Assembly: GCF_000949135.2 (NCBI RefSeq) | Contig: NZ_JTAN02000005.1 | Location: forward strand, 124,001-188,000 | DNA: 64,000 nt | DNA from: Burkholderia sp. USMB20 | GTDB taxonomy: Bacteria > Pseudomonadota > Gammaproteobacteria > Burkholderiales > Burkholderiaceae | Reading direction: 5' to 3' | Shown: piece by piece, positions 51,601-60,393 of the stretch | Layout of the letters: every line of letters starts with the position of its first letter | Numbering within the stretch: position 1 is the first letter of the stretch | Translations under genes and position numbers: made by a program | The notes under the pieces: generated by a model | What the model was told of the DNA's origin: nothing | The model's input: only the letters and a program-made list of their open reading frames with translations | The model's database searches: none

Positions 51601-54600
51601 GCTCAGGTCGAACGTCGCGCCCGTGCCGGCCAGGTTCACCGCGCCGCTCGACGCAAGGCTGCCGCCCGCGCCCAGCGCCAGCGTGCCGGCGTTGATCGTC
51701 GTGCCGCCGGTGTACGTGTTCGCGCCCGTCAGCGTCTGCGTACCGGTGCCGGCCAGCGTCAGGCTGCCGGTGCCGCCGATCGCGCCGCCGAAGGTATTGC
51801 TGCCGTTGCCGCTCAGCGTCAGCGCAGTCGCGCCGAGATTCACGTTCGTGCCGGCCGCGCCGGTCAGCGCACCGATCGTCTGCGCACCGGACGCGCCGCC
51901 CAGGTCGAACGTCGCGCCCGCGCCGGCCAGATTCACCGTGCCGCTCGCCGCGAGGCTGCCGCCCGCGCCCAGCGCCAGCGTGCTGCCGCCGTTGATCGTC
52001 GTGCCGCCCGTATACGTGTTCGCGCCGGACAGCGTCTGCGTGCCGGTACCCGTGAGCGTCAGCCCGCCGGTGCCGCCGATCACGCCGCTGAACGTGCCGC
52101 TGGCCGTCCCGCCCAGTGTCAGCGCGTTGCCGCCGAGGCTCACGTTCGTGCCGGCCACGCCCGACAGCGCACCGAGCGTCTGCGCACCCGACGCATTGCT
52201 CAGGTCGAGCGTCGCGCCCGCGTTCGCGAGATTCATCGCGCCGGTCGATGCGAGGCTGCCGCCCGCGCCGATCGCCAGCGTGCCCGCGTTGATCGTCGTC
52301 CCGCCGGTGTAGGTGTTTGCGCCCGTCAGCGTGGTCGTCGCCGCGCCGTTCTTCACGAGCGCGCCCGTACCGGTAATCGCGCCGCCCAATCCGAGCGCGT
52401 TGCTGCCACCGAGCGTGAGCGTCGAGCCCGCGCCGAGACCGATTGCATTCGCCACCGTCAGGTTCGTGTTCGTATCGAGCGTCGCCGAACCGCCGACATT
52501 CAGCGCGCCGGTGCCGAGTGCCGCGGCGTTGCCGAGCACCAGTCCGCCACTGTTGAGGTTCGTGCCGCCCGAATAGGTGCTCGCGCCGTTCAGCGTCTGC
52601 GTGCCGGTGCCGGCCAGCGTCAGGCTGCCGGTGCCGCCGATCGCGCCGCTGTACGTGCCGCTGGCGGTTCCGCCGAGCGTCAGCGCGTTCGCGCCGAGAT
52701 TCACGTTCGTGCCGGCCAGGCCCGACAGCGCACCGAGCGTTTGCGCACCCGACGCATTGCTCAGGTCGAGCGTCGCGCCCGCGTTCGCGAGATTCATCGC
52801 GCCGGTCGCCGCCAGGCTGCCGCCCGCGCCGATCGCGAGCGTGCCCGCGTTGATCGTCGTGCCGCCGGTGTAGGTGTTCGTGCCCGTCAGCGTTACCGTC
52901 GCCGCGCCGTTCTTCACGAGGGCGCCCGTACCGGTAATCGCACCGGCCAATCCAAGCGCGTTGCTGCCGCCAAGCGTGAGCGCCGCACCCGTGCCGAGAT
53001 CGATCGCGTTGGCGACCGACAGGCTCGTATTCGTATCGAGCGTCGCCGCACCGCCGACGGTCAGCGCGCCGGTGCCGAGTGCCGCGGCGTTGCCGAGCAC
53101 CAGTCCGCCACTATTGAGGTTCGTGCCGCCCGAATAAGTGCTCGCGCCGTTCAGCGTCTGCGTGCCGGTGCCATCCAGCGTCAGGCTGCCGGTGCCGCCG
53201 ATTACGCCGCTGAACGTGCCGCTGGCCGTTCCGCCCAGCGTCAGCGCGTTCGCGCCGAGATTCACGTTCGTGCCCGCGACGCCCGACAGCGCGCCGAGCG
53301 TTTGCGCACCCGACGCATTGCTCAGGTCGAGCGCCGCGCCCGCGTTCGCGAGATTCATCGTGCCGGTCGCCGCAAGGCTGCCGCCCGCGCCGATCGCCAG
53401 CGTGCCGGCATTGATCGTCGTGCCGCCCGTGTAGGTGTTCGCGCCCGTCAGTGTCACCGTCGCCGCGCCGTTCTTCACGAGCGCGCCGGCGCCGGAAATC
53501 ACGCCGCCCAGCGCGAGCGCATTGCTGCCGCCGAGCGTGAGTGCCGTGGCCGTGCCGAGATCGATCGCGTTGGCGACCGACAGGCTCGTATTCGCATCGA
53601 GCGTCGCGGCACCGCCGACGGTCAGCGTGCCGGTGCCCAGCGCCGCGGCGTTGCCGAGCACGAGGGTACCGGCGTTCAGCGTCGTGCCGCCCGTGTAATT
53701 GTTCGCGCCGCTCAGCGTCAGCGCCGCCGCGCCGTTCTTCACGAGCCCGCCGCCGCCGGAGATCGTGCCGCCGAGCCCGAGATCGGTGCTGCCGCCCACC
53801 GTCAGCGTCGTGCCGGTGGCGACGTTGATGCCGTTCGCGAGCGACACGTTGGTGGTCGCATCGAGCGTCGACGAGCCGTTGACGTTCACCGCGCCGGAGC
53901 CCAGCGCCGTGTTGCTGCCGACGACGAGGTTGCCGCCGTTCAGGTTCGTGCCGCCGGAGTAGACGTTCGTGCCGGTCAGCGATTGCGTCCCGGGGCCCGA
54001 CAGCGTCACGCTGCCCGAGCCGCCGATCGTGCCCGCATAGGTCGCGTTGATGGTGCCGTTGAGCGTCAGCGAATTGCCGCCGAGGTCCACGTTCGTGCCG
54101 GCCGCTCCCGCCAGCGCTCCGATCGTCCGCGCGCCCGACGCGCCGCTCAGGTCGAACGTCGCGCCCGCGCCGGTCAGGTTCACCGTGCCGGTCGCCGCGA
54201 GGCTGCCGGCGCCGCTCAGTGCGAGCGTGCCGCTGTTGATCGTCGTGTCGCCCGTGTAGGTGTTCGCGGCCGTCAGCGTGGCCGTCGCGGCGCCGTTCTT
54301 CACGAGGCCGCCGTTTCCGCTGATCGTGCCGGACAGCCCGAGGCTGTTGCTGCCACCGAGCGTCAGCGTCGCGCTGTTGTCGAGATTGATCGCATTGTCG
54401 AGCGTGACGTTCGCGCTCGTGTCGAGCAACGCCGACGCATTGACGTTCACCGCGCCGGTGCCGAGCGCCCCGTTGTTGCCGACCACGAGGTTGCCGCCGT
54501 TCAGGTTCGTGCCGCCCGTATAGGTATTGGCACCCGACAGCGCCAGCGTGCCGCCGTCGTTCTTCGTCAGCGCGCCGCTGCCCGACACCGTGCCCGACAG

Positions 54601-55749
54601 CGTGAGCCCGGTCGCGCCCTGCACCGTCAGGCCGGTGCCGAGCGTCACGTTGTTCGACACGTTGAGCCCGGCCGTGCCCGCCTGCAGCGCGCCGCCGTTG
54701 GCCGTGATCGTGCCGGTGCCGAGCGACGCGTTGTCGTTGATGATCGCGACGCCGCCGCTCGACAGCGTCGCGTCCTGCACGGTCGACGCGCCGTTGATCG
54801 TCCAGTTGCCGCTCGCGACGTCGAGGTGATTGAAGTTGACGTAGTTGTTGATCGCGATCGTGCCGTTCGCGGAGGTGCCCTGCTGCAGGTTCAGCGTGTT
54901 GTTGCCGCCCGCGCCGCCGTCGACGATCCCCGTCGCCGCCACGTTGAGCGTGTTCGGGCCGACCGTGATGTTGAACGCGCCGCCGGTGCCGCCCGCCGCG
55001 TTGACCGACGAGCCCGTCACCGCGTTGAACGTGTTGGTGCTGTTCGCGCCCATCGACACGCTGCCGTTGATCGTGCCCGAGTTGGTGAACGTGTTGCCGC
55101 CCCCGGGCGTGCCGTTCGTGGCGAGCGACACGCGGCCGTTGATCGTGCCGCTGTTCGTCATGTTGACCGTGCCGCCGCCGTATGCGGCGACCACCGGCGC
55201 ATCCGCGCCGGACAGCGTCGCGCCGACCAGCGGGTTCGAACCGATCGTGCCGGTGTTGTTGATGGTCGACGTGCCGCCGGTGCCGTTCTGGACCGACAGC
55301 GCCATGCCGGTCACGCCGCTGATCGCGACCCCGGTCGAGCCGAGCATCGTGCCGTTGTTGGTGACGGTGGTATTGCTCGCCGACGCATTGCCGAGCACCG
55401 CGCCGCTCGACAGCACGCCGAGCCCCGAGCCGAGCGCGGACGGGTCGATCGTGCCGTTGTTGGTCAGCGTGTTGTTGTTGCCGGTCAGCGACATCGCGGT
55501 GCCGCCGACGCCCAGCAGCACGCCGACGCTCGCGCCAGGATTGACGGTGACGTTCAGGTTGTTGGCGCTGTTTGCATAGCTCGGCGCCAGCGGATTCGCG
55601 ACGCCCGTGCAGGTCACCGTGGTGCCTGCCGTGCTGCAGGTCGCGTACGCGGGGACGATGCCCGCGCCGGACAAGGCCAGGAAGACGCCCGTCGGCAACA
55701 GGAATTTCGGAAACGGCTCTCCGCTCTTCTTCGAATGCGCAATGTTCAT
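48649..55749 (-). CDS. Giant autotransporter with about 15 passenger-associated transport repeats
   Basis: 2,366 residues from ATG 55749, preferred over 55770 because GAGGGG lies just upstream. The N terminus MNIAHSKKSGEPFPKFLLP is followed by a hydrophobic segment up to VPAYA (signal peptide, near residue 36). The passenger (to about residue 1990) has about 15 repeats of a PATR-type unit, with hallmarks such as NTYTGGTTIN, LALGAGGSLA and TFDLSGA, each about 85-100 residues and highly similar to each other. The outer-membrane beta-domain starts near residue 2093 (VVWGQAFGG) and ends in ILWKF, the terminal Phe signal for the BAM complex. A surface adhesin or aggregation factor is the likely role. 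It is preceded by an AT-rich leader. Confidence 0.9.
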   Translation of the reverse strand: MNIAHSKKSGEPFPKFLLPTGVFLALSGAGIVPAYATCSTAGTTVTCTGVANPLAPSYANSANNLNVTVNPGASVGVLLGVGGTAMSLTGNNNTLTNNGTIDPSALGSGLGVLSSGAVLGNASASNTTVTNNGTMLGSTGVAISGVTGMALSVQNGTGGTSTINNTGTIGSNPLVGATLSGADAPVVAAYGGGTVNMTNSGTINGRVSLATNGTPGGGNTFTNSGTINGSVSMGANSTNTFNAVTGSSVNAAGGTGGAFNITVGPNTLNVAATGIVDGGAGGNNTLNLQQGTSANGTIAINNYVNFNHLDVASGNWTINGASTVQDATLSSGGVAIINDNASLGTGTITANGGALQAGTAGLNVSNNVTLGTGLTVQGATGLTLSGTVSGSGALTKNDGGTLALSGANTYTGGTNLNGGNLVVGNNGALGTGAVNVNASALLDTSANVTLDNAINLDNSATLTLGGSNSLGLSGTISGNGGLVKNGAATATLTAANTYTGDTTINSGTLALSGAGSLAATGTVNLTGAGATFDLSGASGARTIGALAGAAGTNVDLGGNSLTLNGTINATYAGTIGGSGSVTLSGPGTQSLTGTNVYSGGTNLNGGNLVVGSNTALGSGAVNVNGSSTLDATTNVSLANGINVATGTTLTVGGSTDLGLGGTISGGGGLVKNGAAALTLSGANNYTGGTTLNAGTLVLGNAAALGTGTLTVGGAATLDANTSLSVANAIDLGTATALTLGGSNALALGGVISGAGALVKNGAATVTLTGANTYTGGTTINAGTLAIGAGGSLAATGTMNLANAGAALDLSNASGAQTLGALSGVAGTNVNLGANALTLGGTASGTFSGVIGGTGSLTLDGTGTQTLNGASTYSGGTNLNSGGLVLGNAAALGTGALTVGGAATLDTNTSLSVANAIDLGTGAALTLGGSNALGLAGAITGTGALVKNGAATVTLTGTNTYTGGTTINAGTLAIGAGGSLAATGAMNLANAGATLDLSNASGAQTLGALSGLAGTNVNLGANALTLGGTASGTYSGAIGGTGSLTLAGTGTQTLNGASTYSGGTNLNSGGLVLGNAAALGTGALNVGGSATLDTNTNLTVANAIGLGAGSTLTLGGSNALGLGGAITGTGALVKNGAATTTLTGANTYTGGTTINAGTLAIGAGGSLASTGAMNLANAGATLDLSNASGAQTLGALSGVAGTNVSLGGNALTLGGTASGTFSGVIGGTGGLTLTGTGTQTLSGANTYTGGTTINGGSTLALGAGGSLAASGTVNLAGAGATFDLGGASGAQTIGALTGAAGTNVNLGATALTLSGNGSNTFGGAIGGTGSLTLAGTGTQTLTGANTYTGGTTINAGTLALGAGGSLASSGAVNLAGTGATFDLSGATGAQTIGTLTGAAGTSVNLGGNALTLNGSTAGTFGGTIGGSGGVTVAGVGTQTLTGANTYTGGTTINGGSTLALGAGGSLAAGSTVNLAGTGATFDLSGAAGAQTLGTLTGTAGTNVNLGANALTLNGSGASTFGGAIGGSGGVTLAGTGTQTLTGANTYTGGTTINGGSTLALGSGGSLAASGAVNLAGAGATFDLSGATGAQTIGALSGAAGSTVNLGANALALSGSGASTFGGTIGGSGGVTLAGSGTQTLTGANTYTGGTTINGGSTLALGAGGSLASTGAVNLAGAGATFDVSGAAGAQTIGALSGAAGSTVNLGANALALSGSGASTFGGTIGGTGGLTVAGTGIQTLTGSNTYTGGTTIASGGTLQLGNGGTSGSVVGNIVDNGALIFNQSANVTLASVLSGTGSLTQAGSGQLTLTGTSTLSGPTTVAAGTLAVDGSLGQSTVTVQNGATLTGTGTVGGLVVQGGAFAAASQPGAALNVAGNVTFQPGSTLQVAVTPQQAGSIAAGGTATLNGGTVQVLANQASYQPTTKYTILSASSGVQGTFSQVNSNYAFLMPTLSYDPDHVYLQLVANGTALPDVAVTPNQRAVATAIGGLGAGNPLYDTVLTTDAATARRAYGMLDGELQASLKSMLLLDSRYVREAVTDRVRQGLAPGAGPLAALSSGGAALCGDNTAGATDPTLPPERRIGSRAGCYGGTPYQPVVWGQAFGGRSRLAGDGNASTINRSMTGFIAGADMALNDQWRAGLAAGVTHSSLDNDQSASASVNSYYVSLYGGAQYGALGVRGGASYTWYRINSDRNPGFAGFSDHDSAGYNAHSEQVFGEVGYALPVGPVALEPFAGLAYVNLHTDGYTETGGAAALQAGGQTTHVGFSTLGVRAASQLGMLASGTFTARGTVGWRHAFGNVRPSSAFTFANGGTSFQVSGVPIARDSAVLEAGIDATITKRLTLGLTFSGQYGSGVRDNAVLGNILWKF
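50490..54540 (-). repeat. Nearly identical tandem coding repeats of the autotransporter passenger
   Basis: The DNA coding the passenger consists of successive units of about 264-300 bp, sharing long blocks around the codons for NTYTGGTTINGG, GAGGSLA and GAQTIGALSGAAG. Units near 50,520-51,700 are the most alike, suggesting recent duplication or gene conversion. Copy-number change by recombination is expected. Confidence 0.8.
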
Positions 55750-56604
55750 GCTTCCCCTCGTGCTCGGCATGGCCGGTGAATCGATCCGGCGGCGGCGGAA
55801 AATCCGGGACGCAAGCGTGCCCTCCGGCGGTCGCGGAACGACGTCGGTCTATTCGTGGATGAACTGCGGGTTAATCGATTCTCGTTTGCGAGTGCAAACT
55901 CAACCGGACGACATGATCGTGGCCCCTTGTTCTTATGCAGCGACTTTCTGGTTGATTTGATTACCGCCCTGCTTTTTGTCAGACAAGGCTATATCAAATA
56001 AACAGGGTTTTCCAGTCGATGTTTGGTTATCGGAGCGAGGTCGATGGAATACGTATTTTTTACTCGTTAGATTGCGTGAAACGACCGGATTAAAAGGGTC
56101 TTTCGGTCATTCCGTCATGCCAGGAAAAGTTACCTGTACCACGAGATCAGTAAAAACACTGATAATTCATACTAATCGCCGGCCGGATTTTCGCGACTCA
56201 ATTTAAATGATGACGGCGGCAGTCGGCGCAAATAATCCGAACCCATTTTATTTAAAGATTTGAAAGCATGGATTCTCAACACACTTGCAGAGTGCCTTCG
56301 CATTCGGCGCACATGATTCCGCCGCCTTGAAATGAAAAATGAAAGCCGCAAGGTCAATCGCCCCCCGGCCACGCGGCCCCGCTTGAAACGCAGGTTCAAA
56401 AGTGTCGGACTTCAGGAGAAGCGTGCCGCCGGCTTGCACGGCACGCGGCCCGGCATGCTGCCACGGCCGGCTCGCGCATGGCCAGGCACTGCGGTCGACA
56501 CGGCGTGTCGAGCGTGTCCGGAGCAGCCGGACGATGTTCGGCATGCCGGAGCTTCGGGGTTCGAAGGATGTTCAACGAACGTCGACGGGCTTGCCCGGCC
56601 GGCG
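55750..56604. promoter_or_regulatory. 855-bp leader of the autotransporter, AT-rich core
   Basis: Between about 55,870 and 56,420 base composition drops sharply from the GC-rich norm, with runs such as TATTTTTTACTCG and ATTTTATTTAAAG. No convincing gene was found on either strand. The region probably holds the promoter of the autotransporter and possibly sites for a silencing protein. It lies between the autotransporter start and the 3' end of the mreB-like gene. Confidence 0.5.
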
Positions 56605-57639
56605 TCAATCCACCGGACACATCGCGAGCCGCCCCATCGCCTCCCCGGCGCCGCGCACCGCGCAGGTGGCCGGCTCGTCGGCGATCCGCGCGCTCAGCCC
56701 GGTCTCGTCGCGCAGCAGGCGTTCGAGATCCGCGAGCAGCGCGCCGCCGCCCGTCAGCACCACGCCGCGATGCGCGATGTCGGTCACGAGTTCGGCCGGC
56801 GCGTTTTCCAGCACCGACTTCACCGCGCCGATCACCTGCTTGAGCGGCGCGGCCAGCGCGTCCGCCACATCGTGGTTGGACAGCTCGATCGAACGCGGCA
56901 GGCCGTCCTTGACGCTGCGCCCGATCGCGCGCGTCGACGCGCGCGGCACGGCGCTGGTGGCCGAGCCGATCGTCTCCTTCACGCGCTCGGCAGTCTGCTC
57001 GCCGAGCAGCACGCCGTACAGGTTGCGCACGTGATTGACGATCGCCGCGTCGAACTGGTTGCCGCCGACGCGGATCGCCTCGCGATAGACGACACCGCCG
57101 AGCGCGATCACCGCGACTTCGGTCGTCCCGGCGCCGATGTCGACGACCATCGAGCCGACCGGCTCGGTCACCGGCAGGCCCGCGCCGAGCGCGGCGGCGA
57201 GCGCTTCCTCGATCAGTTCGACGTCCGATACACCGGCCGCGAACGCCGCCTCGCGCATCGCGCGGCGCTCGACCGCCGTCGCATCCGACGGCACGCACAG
57301 CGTGACCTCGACGCGGCGGCTGAAGCGCGAGCGCGTGCGCGACATGTCGATGAAGCGGCGGAACATCTGCTCGGCGGCGTGCGCATCGGCGATCACGCCG
57401 TGCCGCATGGGCCGCACGGCCTCGAGATGCCCCGGCTCGCGGCCGAGCAGCGCCTTCGCGAGTTCGCCGACCGCCTCGAGCGTCGGTCGCGCGTCGGACG
57501 CGCCGCCCTTGCGAAAGCACACGACCGACGGCTGATCCAGCACCACGCCGCGCTCGTGCGTATAAATCCGCGTACTCGCCGTTCCAGGGTCGATCGCAAC
57601 GGGTTGCGCAAACAACTTTCCGAACAGCGGTGTCGACAT
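56605..57639 (-). CDS. MreB-like rod-shape protein, orphan paralogue
   Basis: 344 residues from ATG 57639. An actin-fold protein: VAIDPGTASTRIYTHERGVVLDQPS (phosphate-1, DPGT instead of DLGTAN), VVDIGAGTTEVAVIALGG (phosphate-2), VLTGGGALLADL (adenosine motif), and REAIRVGGNQFDAAIVNHVRN. MreB forms membrane-bound filaments steering cell-wall synthesis, but no mreC, mreD, mrdA or mrdB lies here, so this is a stand-alone homologue and probably a second copy. Phosphate-1 and the N terminus are divergent. Function beyond actin-like filament formation is not established. Confidence 0.85.
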   Translation of the reverse strand: MSTPLFGKLFAQPVAIDPGTASTRIYTHERGVVLDQPSVVCFRKGGASDARPTLEAVGELAKALLGREPGHLEAVRPMRHGVIADAHAAEQMFRRFIDMSRTRSRFSRRVEVTLCVPSDATAVERRAMREAAFAAGVSDVELIEEALAAALGAGLPVTEPVGSMVVDIGAGTTEVAVIALGGVVYREAIRVGGNQFDAAIVNHVRNLYGVLLGEQTAERVKETIGSATSAVPRASTRAIGRSVKDGLPRSIELSNHDVADALAAPLKQVIGAVKSVLENAPAELVTDIAHRGVVLTGGGALLADLERLLRDETGLSARIADEPATCAVRGAGEAMGRLAMCPVD

Positions 57640-57778
57640 GGTTACCCTTTTCTTGAACAAACCGGCCGAAGCGGCCAGGCCGCATCCCCGCGGCGCACCT
57701 TCGCCGCCCCATTGAAGTCTTAGCGGCAAATCGTGCCGATACTTTAAGCAATTCCAATGATTATTTCGCGACGAAATT

Positions 57779-57797
57779 GCCGAAACCGCGTTTCGGC
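57779..57797. other. 8-bp hairpin in the mreB/plpD divergent region
   Basis: GCCGAAAC (57779-57786) and GTTTCGGC (57790-57797) with a 3-nt loop form a perfect stem between the divergent MreB-like and patatin genes. It may be an operator or a transcript structure. No T-run follows. Confidence 0.35.
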
Positions 57798-57910
57798 AGG
57801 CCCGCGGCTACGCATCGGCCGCTCGCGTTGCGCTTGTAAAACACGGTAATCTCTCGGTCTTGCCTGCTCCCGGCAGGCGCCCGACGCCCGATCACGCCAG
57901 GTATTCCACC

Positions 57911-60322
57911 ATGACAGCGACCGCCTCTCTCCGCTGGCTCGGGGTGCGCCGGCTCGGCGCCACGCTCGTTGCGCTGTGGTGGCTGCACCGTTGCCGCGCA
58001 GCCTTGCCGGCCGCCGACACGCCGCGCGCACCGCGCCGGCGGCCACTGCCGCCGCACCGGGCCCCTGCCACGGCGGCCGCCCCGCCGCCACGCCGCCTCG
58101 ACCTGCAACGCCGACGGCGGCCGGCCGGCCGGCCGCCGGTCGGCCTCGTGCTGTCCGGCGGCGGCGCGCGCGGTTACGCGCACCTGGGCGTGCTGAAGGT
58201 GCTCGAGGAGAACCGCATCCCGATCGACTGCATCGCCGGCACGAGCATGGGCGCCGTGGTCGGCGGGCTGTATGCGAGCGGGATGGCCGCCGACGAGATG
58301 CAGAAGCAGCTGTCGGAGGTGAACCTGGCCGACATCGCGTTCGACGTGACCGACCGCGCCGACCTGCCGCAAACCAGCCGCGAGGACGAGCGCCTGTACA
58401 TCAACAGCCTGACGCTGGGCTTCGGCAAGAAAGGCGTGAAGGCGCCGGTCGGCCTCGTGCAGGGCAACCGGCTGCAGGCGCTGCTCGCGAACTGGACCGC
58501 CGCCGTGCCGACCAACCAGCCGTTCGACCAGTTGCCGATCCCGTATCGCGCGGTCGCGACCGACCTGCAGACCGGCCAGATGGTCGTGCTGGACCGCGGC
58601 TCGCTGCCGCTCGCGATCCGCGCGAGCATGGCGATGCCCGGCCTGTTCGCGCCGGCCGAGATCAACGGCCGCGCGCTCGTCGACGGCGGGCTCGTCAGCA
58701 ACCTGCCGGTCGACACCGCGCGGCAGATGGGTGCGAAGGTCGTGATCGCCGTCGACATCGGCTCGCAGCTGCGTCCGCTCGACGCGCTCGCATCGCCGGC
58801 CGACGTGATGCAGCAGATGGTCGGCATCCTGATCCGCCAGAACGTGACGTCGCAGCGCAAGCAGCTCGCCGCGCAGGACGTGCTGCTCACGCCCGACCTC
58901 GGCGCGCTCGCGTTCACCGATTTCCAGAACGCGAAGCAGGCGATCGCCGCCGGCGCGGCCGCCGCGACCGCGGCGCTGCCGCGGCTCAGGCACCTCGCGC
59001 TCACGCCGGAACAGTACGCGGCCTACCGGTCCGCGCATGCGCAGCCGCTGCCGCCGCCGATCCGCATCACGCGGGTCGAGATCAAGACGACCGGCGGCGT
59101 GCCCAAGCGTGTCGTCGCCGACGCGCTGCACGTGAAACCGGGCGACACCTACGATCCGGCGACCGTCAGCCAGGACCTGCTCGGACTGACGACCGGCGGC
59201 AATTTCGAGAGCGTGACGCAGCAGATCGTGAGCCACGGCGACGAGAACGTGCTCGAGATCGATGCGCGGGAGAAATACTGGGGGCCGAATTTCCTGCTGT
59301 TCGGCGTCGGGATGTCGAGCAGCTCGACCGACGAAGGCGGCTTCCGCCTGCACGTCGGCTACCGGCGGCCGTGGCTCACCGAATCGGGCCTTGAGTTCCG
59401 CGCGGACACGACGATCGGCAGCGACCTGCAGTCGGCGCGCGTCGAATTGCGCCAGCCGTTGCCGGCCGCATACGGCTTGTACATTTCGCCCTATGCGGAA
59501 TATCAGCGTCGCTACGTGAACCTGTACGACAACAGCGGCGAGGTGAAGCTGAACCAGTACTTGATGCAGACGGCGCGCACCGGGCTCGACTTCGGCCTGC
59601 CGATCGCGCGGCTCGGCGACTTCCGGATGGGTATCGGCTATGCGACCGGGCACGGCTCGCCGAACTACAACCTGCCGTTCCCGTTCGATGACGGCAGCTC
59701 GACGCTGATCTGGCCGAGCTTCACGTCGCAGGCGCTGACCGCGCGTGCGCGGCTCGTCATCGATCAGCTCGACGATCCGATGTTCCCGCGCCGCGGCTAC
59801 TACGGCGAATTCCGTGTCGAACGGTCGCTGTGGTCGCACAACAGCCAGTCCGCGGAGGACCTCGCCGATACATCCAACACGCCTTACACCGAGCTCTACG
59901 CCAAGGCGATGATCGCGCAGCAGTTCGGCCGGCACAGCGTCAGTGCAACGATCGAGGGCGGCAAGAGCATCGGCGGCACCAACCTGATCAATGCGTTCAA
60001 CTTCACGCTCGGCGGGTTCCAGCATCTGGCCGCGTATGCGGCCGACCAGCTGACGGGCAACGAACTCGCGTACGGCAACGTGACCTACATGAACCAGCTG
60101 ATGACGTTCAACGCGTCCCCGATCAAGGCGCTGTCGGTCGGCGCCAGCGCGGAACTCGGCAACGTGTGGTCGAGCGGCGTGAAGGTCGGCGGCGGCACGC
60201 TCAAGCAGAGCTATACGTTCTTCACGAGCCTGTCGACCTCATTCGGTCCGCTGTACATGGGTATCGCGCTCGCGCCGGGCGGCCGGCGCAACATCTACCT
60301 GCAGCTCGGCCGCACATACTGA
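57911..60322 (+). CDS. plpD: PlpD-type patatin phospholipase with two-part outer-membrane beta-domain (type Vd autotransporter)
   Basis: About 803 residues from ATG 57911. The N-terminal ~75 residues form a signal-like region rich in Arg/Pro/Ala. Residues about 78-290 are a patatin phospholipase with GGGARG oxyanion loop, GTSMG nucleophile (S112) and DGG (D258 of the Ser-Asp dyad). Then a POTRA-like segment (IRITRVEIKTTGGVPKR..., about 375-445) and a C-terminal 16-strand-type beta-barrel ending in LQLGRTY with a terminal aromatic residue. PlpD secretes its patatin domain to the cell surface. The basic, hydrophilic region after the putative signal (RRRPLPPHRAP) is unusual. Confidence 0.85.
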   Translation: MTATASLRWLGVRRLGATLVALWWLHRCRAALPAADTPRAPRRRPLPPHRAPATAAAPPPRRLDLQRRRRPAGRPPVGLVLSGGGARGYAHLGVLKVLEENRIPIDCIAGTSMGAVVGGLYASGMAADEMQKQLSEVNLADIAFDVTDRADLPQTSREDERLYINSLTLGFGKKGVKAPVGLVQGNRLQALLANWTAAVPTNQPFDQLPIPYRAVATDLQTGQMVVLDRGSLPLAIRASMAMPGLFAPAEINGRALVDGGLVSNLPVDTARQMGAKVVIAVDIGSQLRPLDALASPADVMQQMVGILIRQNVTSQRKQLAAQDVLLTPDLGALAFTDFQNAKQAIAAGAAAATAALPRLRHLALTPEQYAAYRSAHAQPLPPPIRITRVEIKTTGGVPKRVVADALHVKPGDTYDPATVSQDLLGLTTGGNFESVTQQIVSHGDENVLEIDAREKYWGPNFLLFGVGMSSSSTDEGGFRLHVGYRRPWLTESGLEFRADTTIGSDLQSARVELRQPLPAAYGLYISPYAEYQRRYVNLYDNSGEVKLNQYLMQTARTGLDFGLPIARLGDFRMGIGYATGHGSPNYNLPFPFDDGSSTLIWPSFTSQALTARARLVIDQLDDPMFPRRGYYGEFRVERSLWSHNSQSAEDLADTSNTPYTELYAKAMIAQQFGRHSVSATIEGGKSIGGTNLINAFNFTLGGFQHLAAYAADQLTGNELAYGNVTYMNQLMTFNASPIKALSVGASAELGNVWSSGVKVGGGTLKQSYTFFTSLSTSFGPLYMGIALAPGGRRNIYLQLGRTY

Positions 60323-60393
60323 TGGGGGCGCGCGGATGGCGGCGGCGGGCATCCGCCGCGTCACCGCCCGCGCCTTGCGCGGCCGGACGCCGG

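Noticed and set aside
50490-54540. Possible CRISPR or minisatellite array
   Set aside because: Units are coding, about 264-300 bp, in frame, and encode autotransporter repeats; there are no short repeats with unique spacers of constant length.
45844-55779. Open frame of over 3,300 codons on the plus strand, antisense to the debranching enzyme and the autotransporter
   Set aside because: It is Arg/Ala/Gly-rich and low-complexity, runs across two genes, and arises from the high GC3 and repeats of the autotransporter. No ribosome-binding site or domain supports it.
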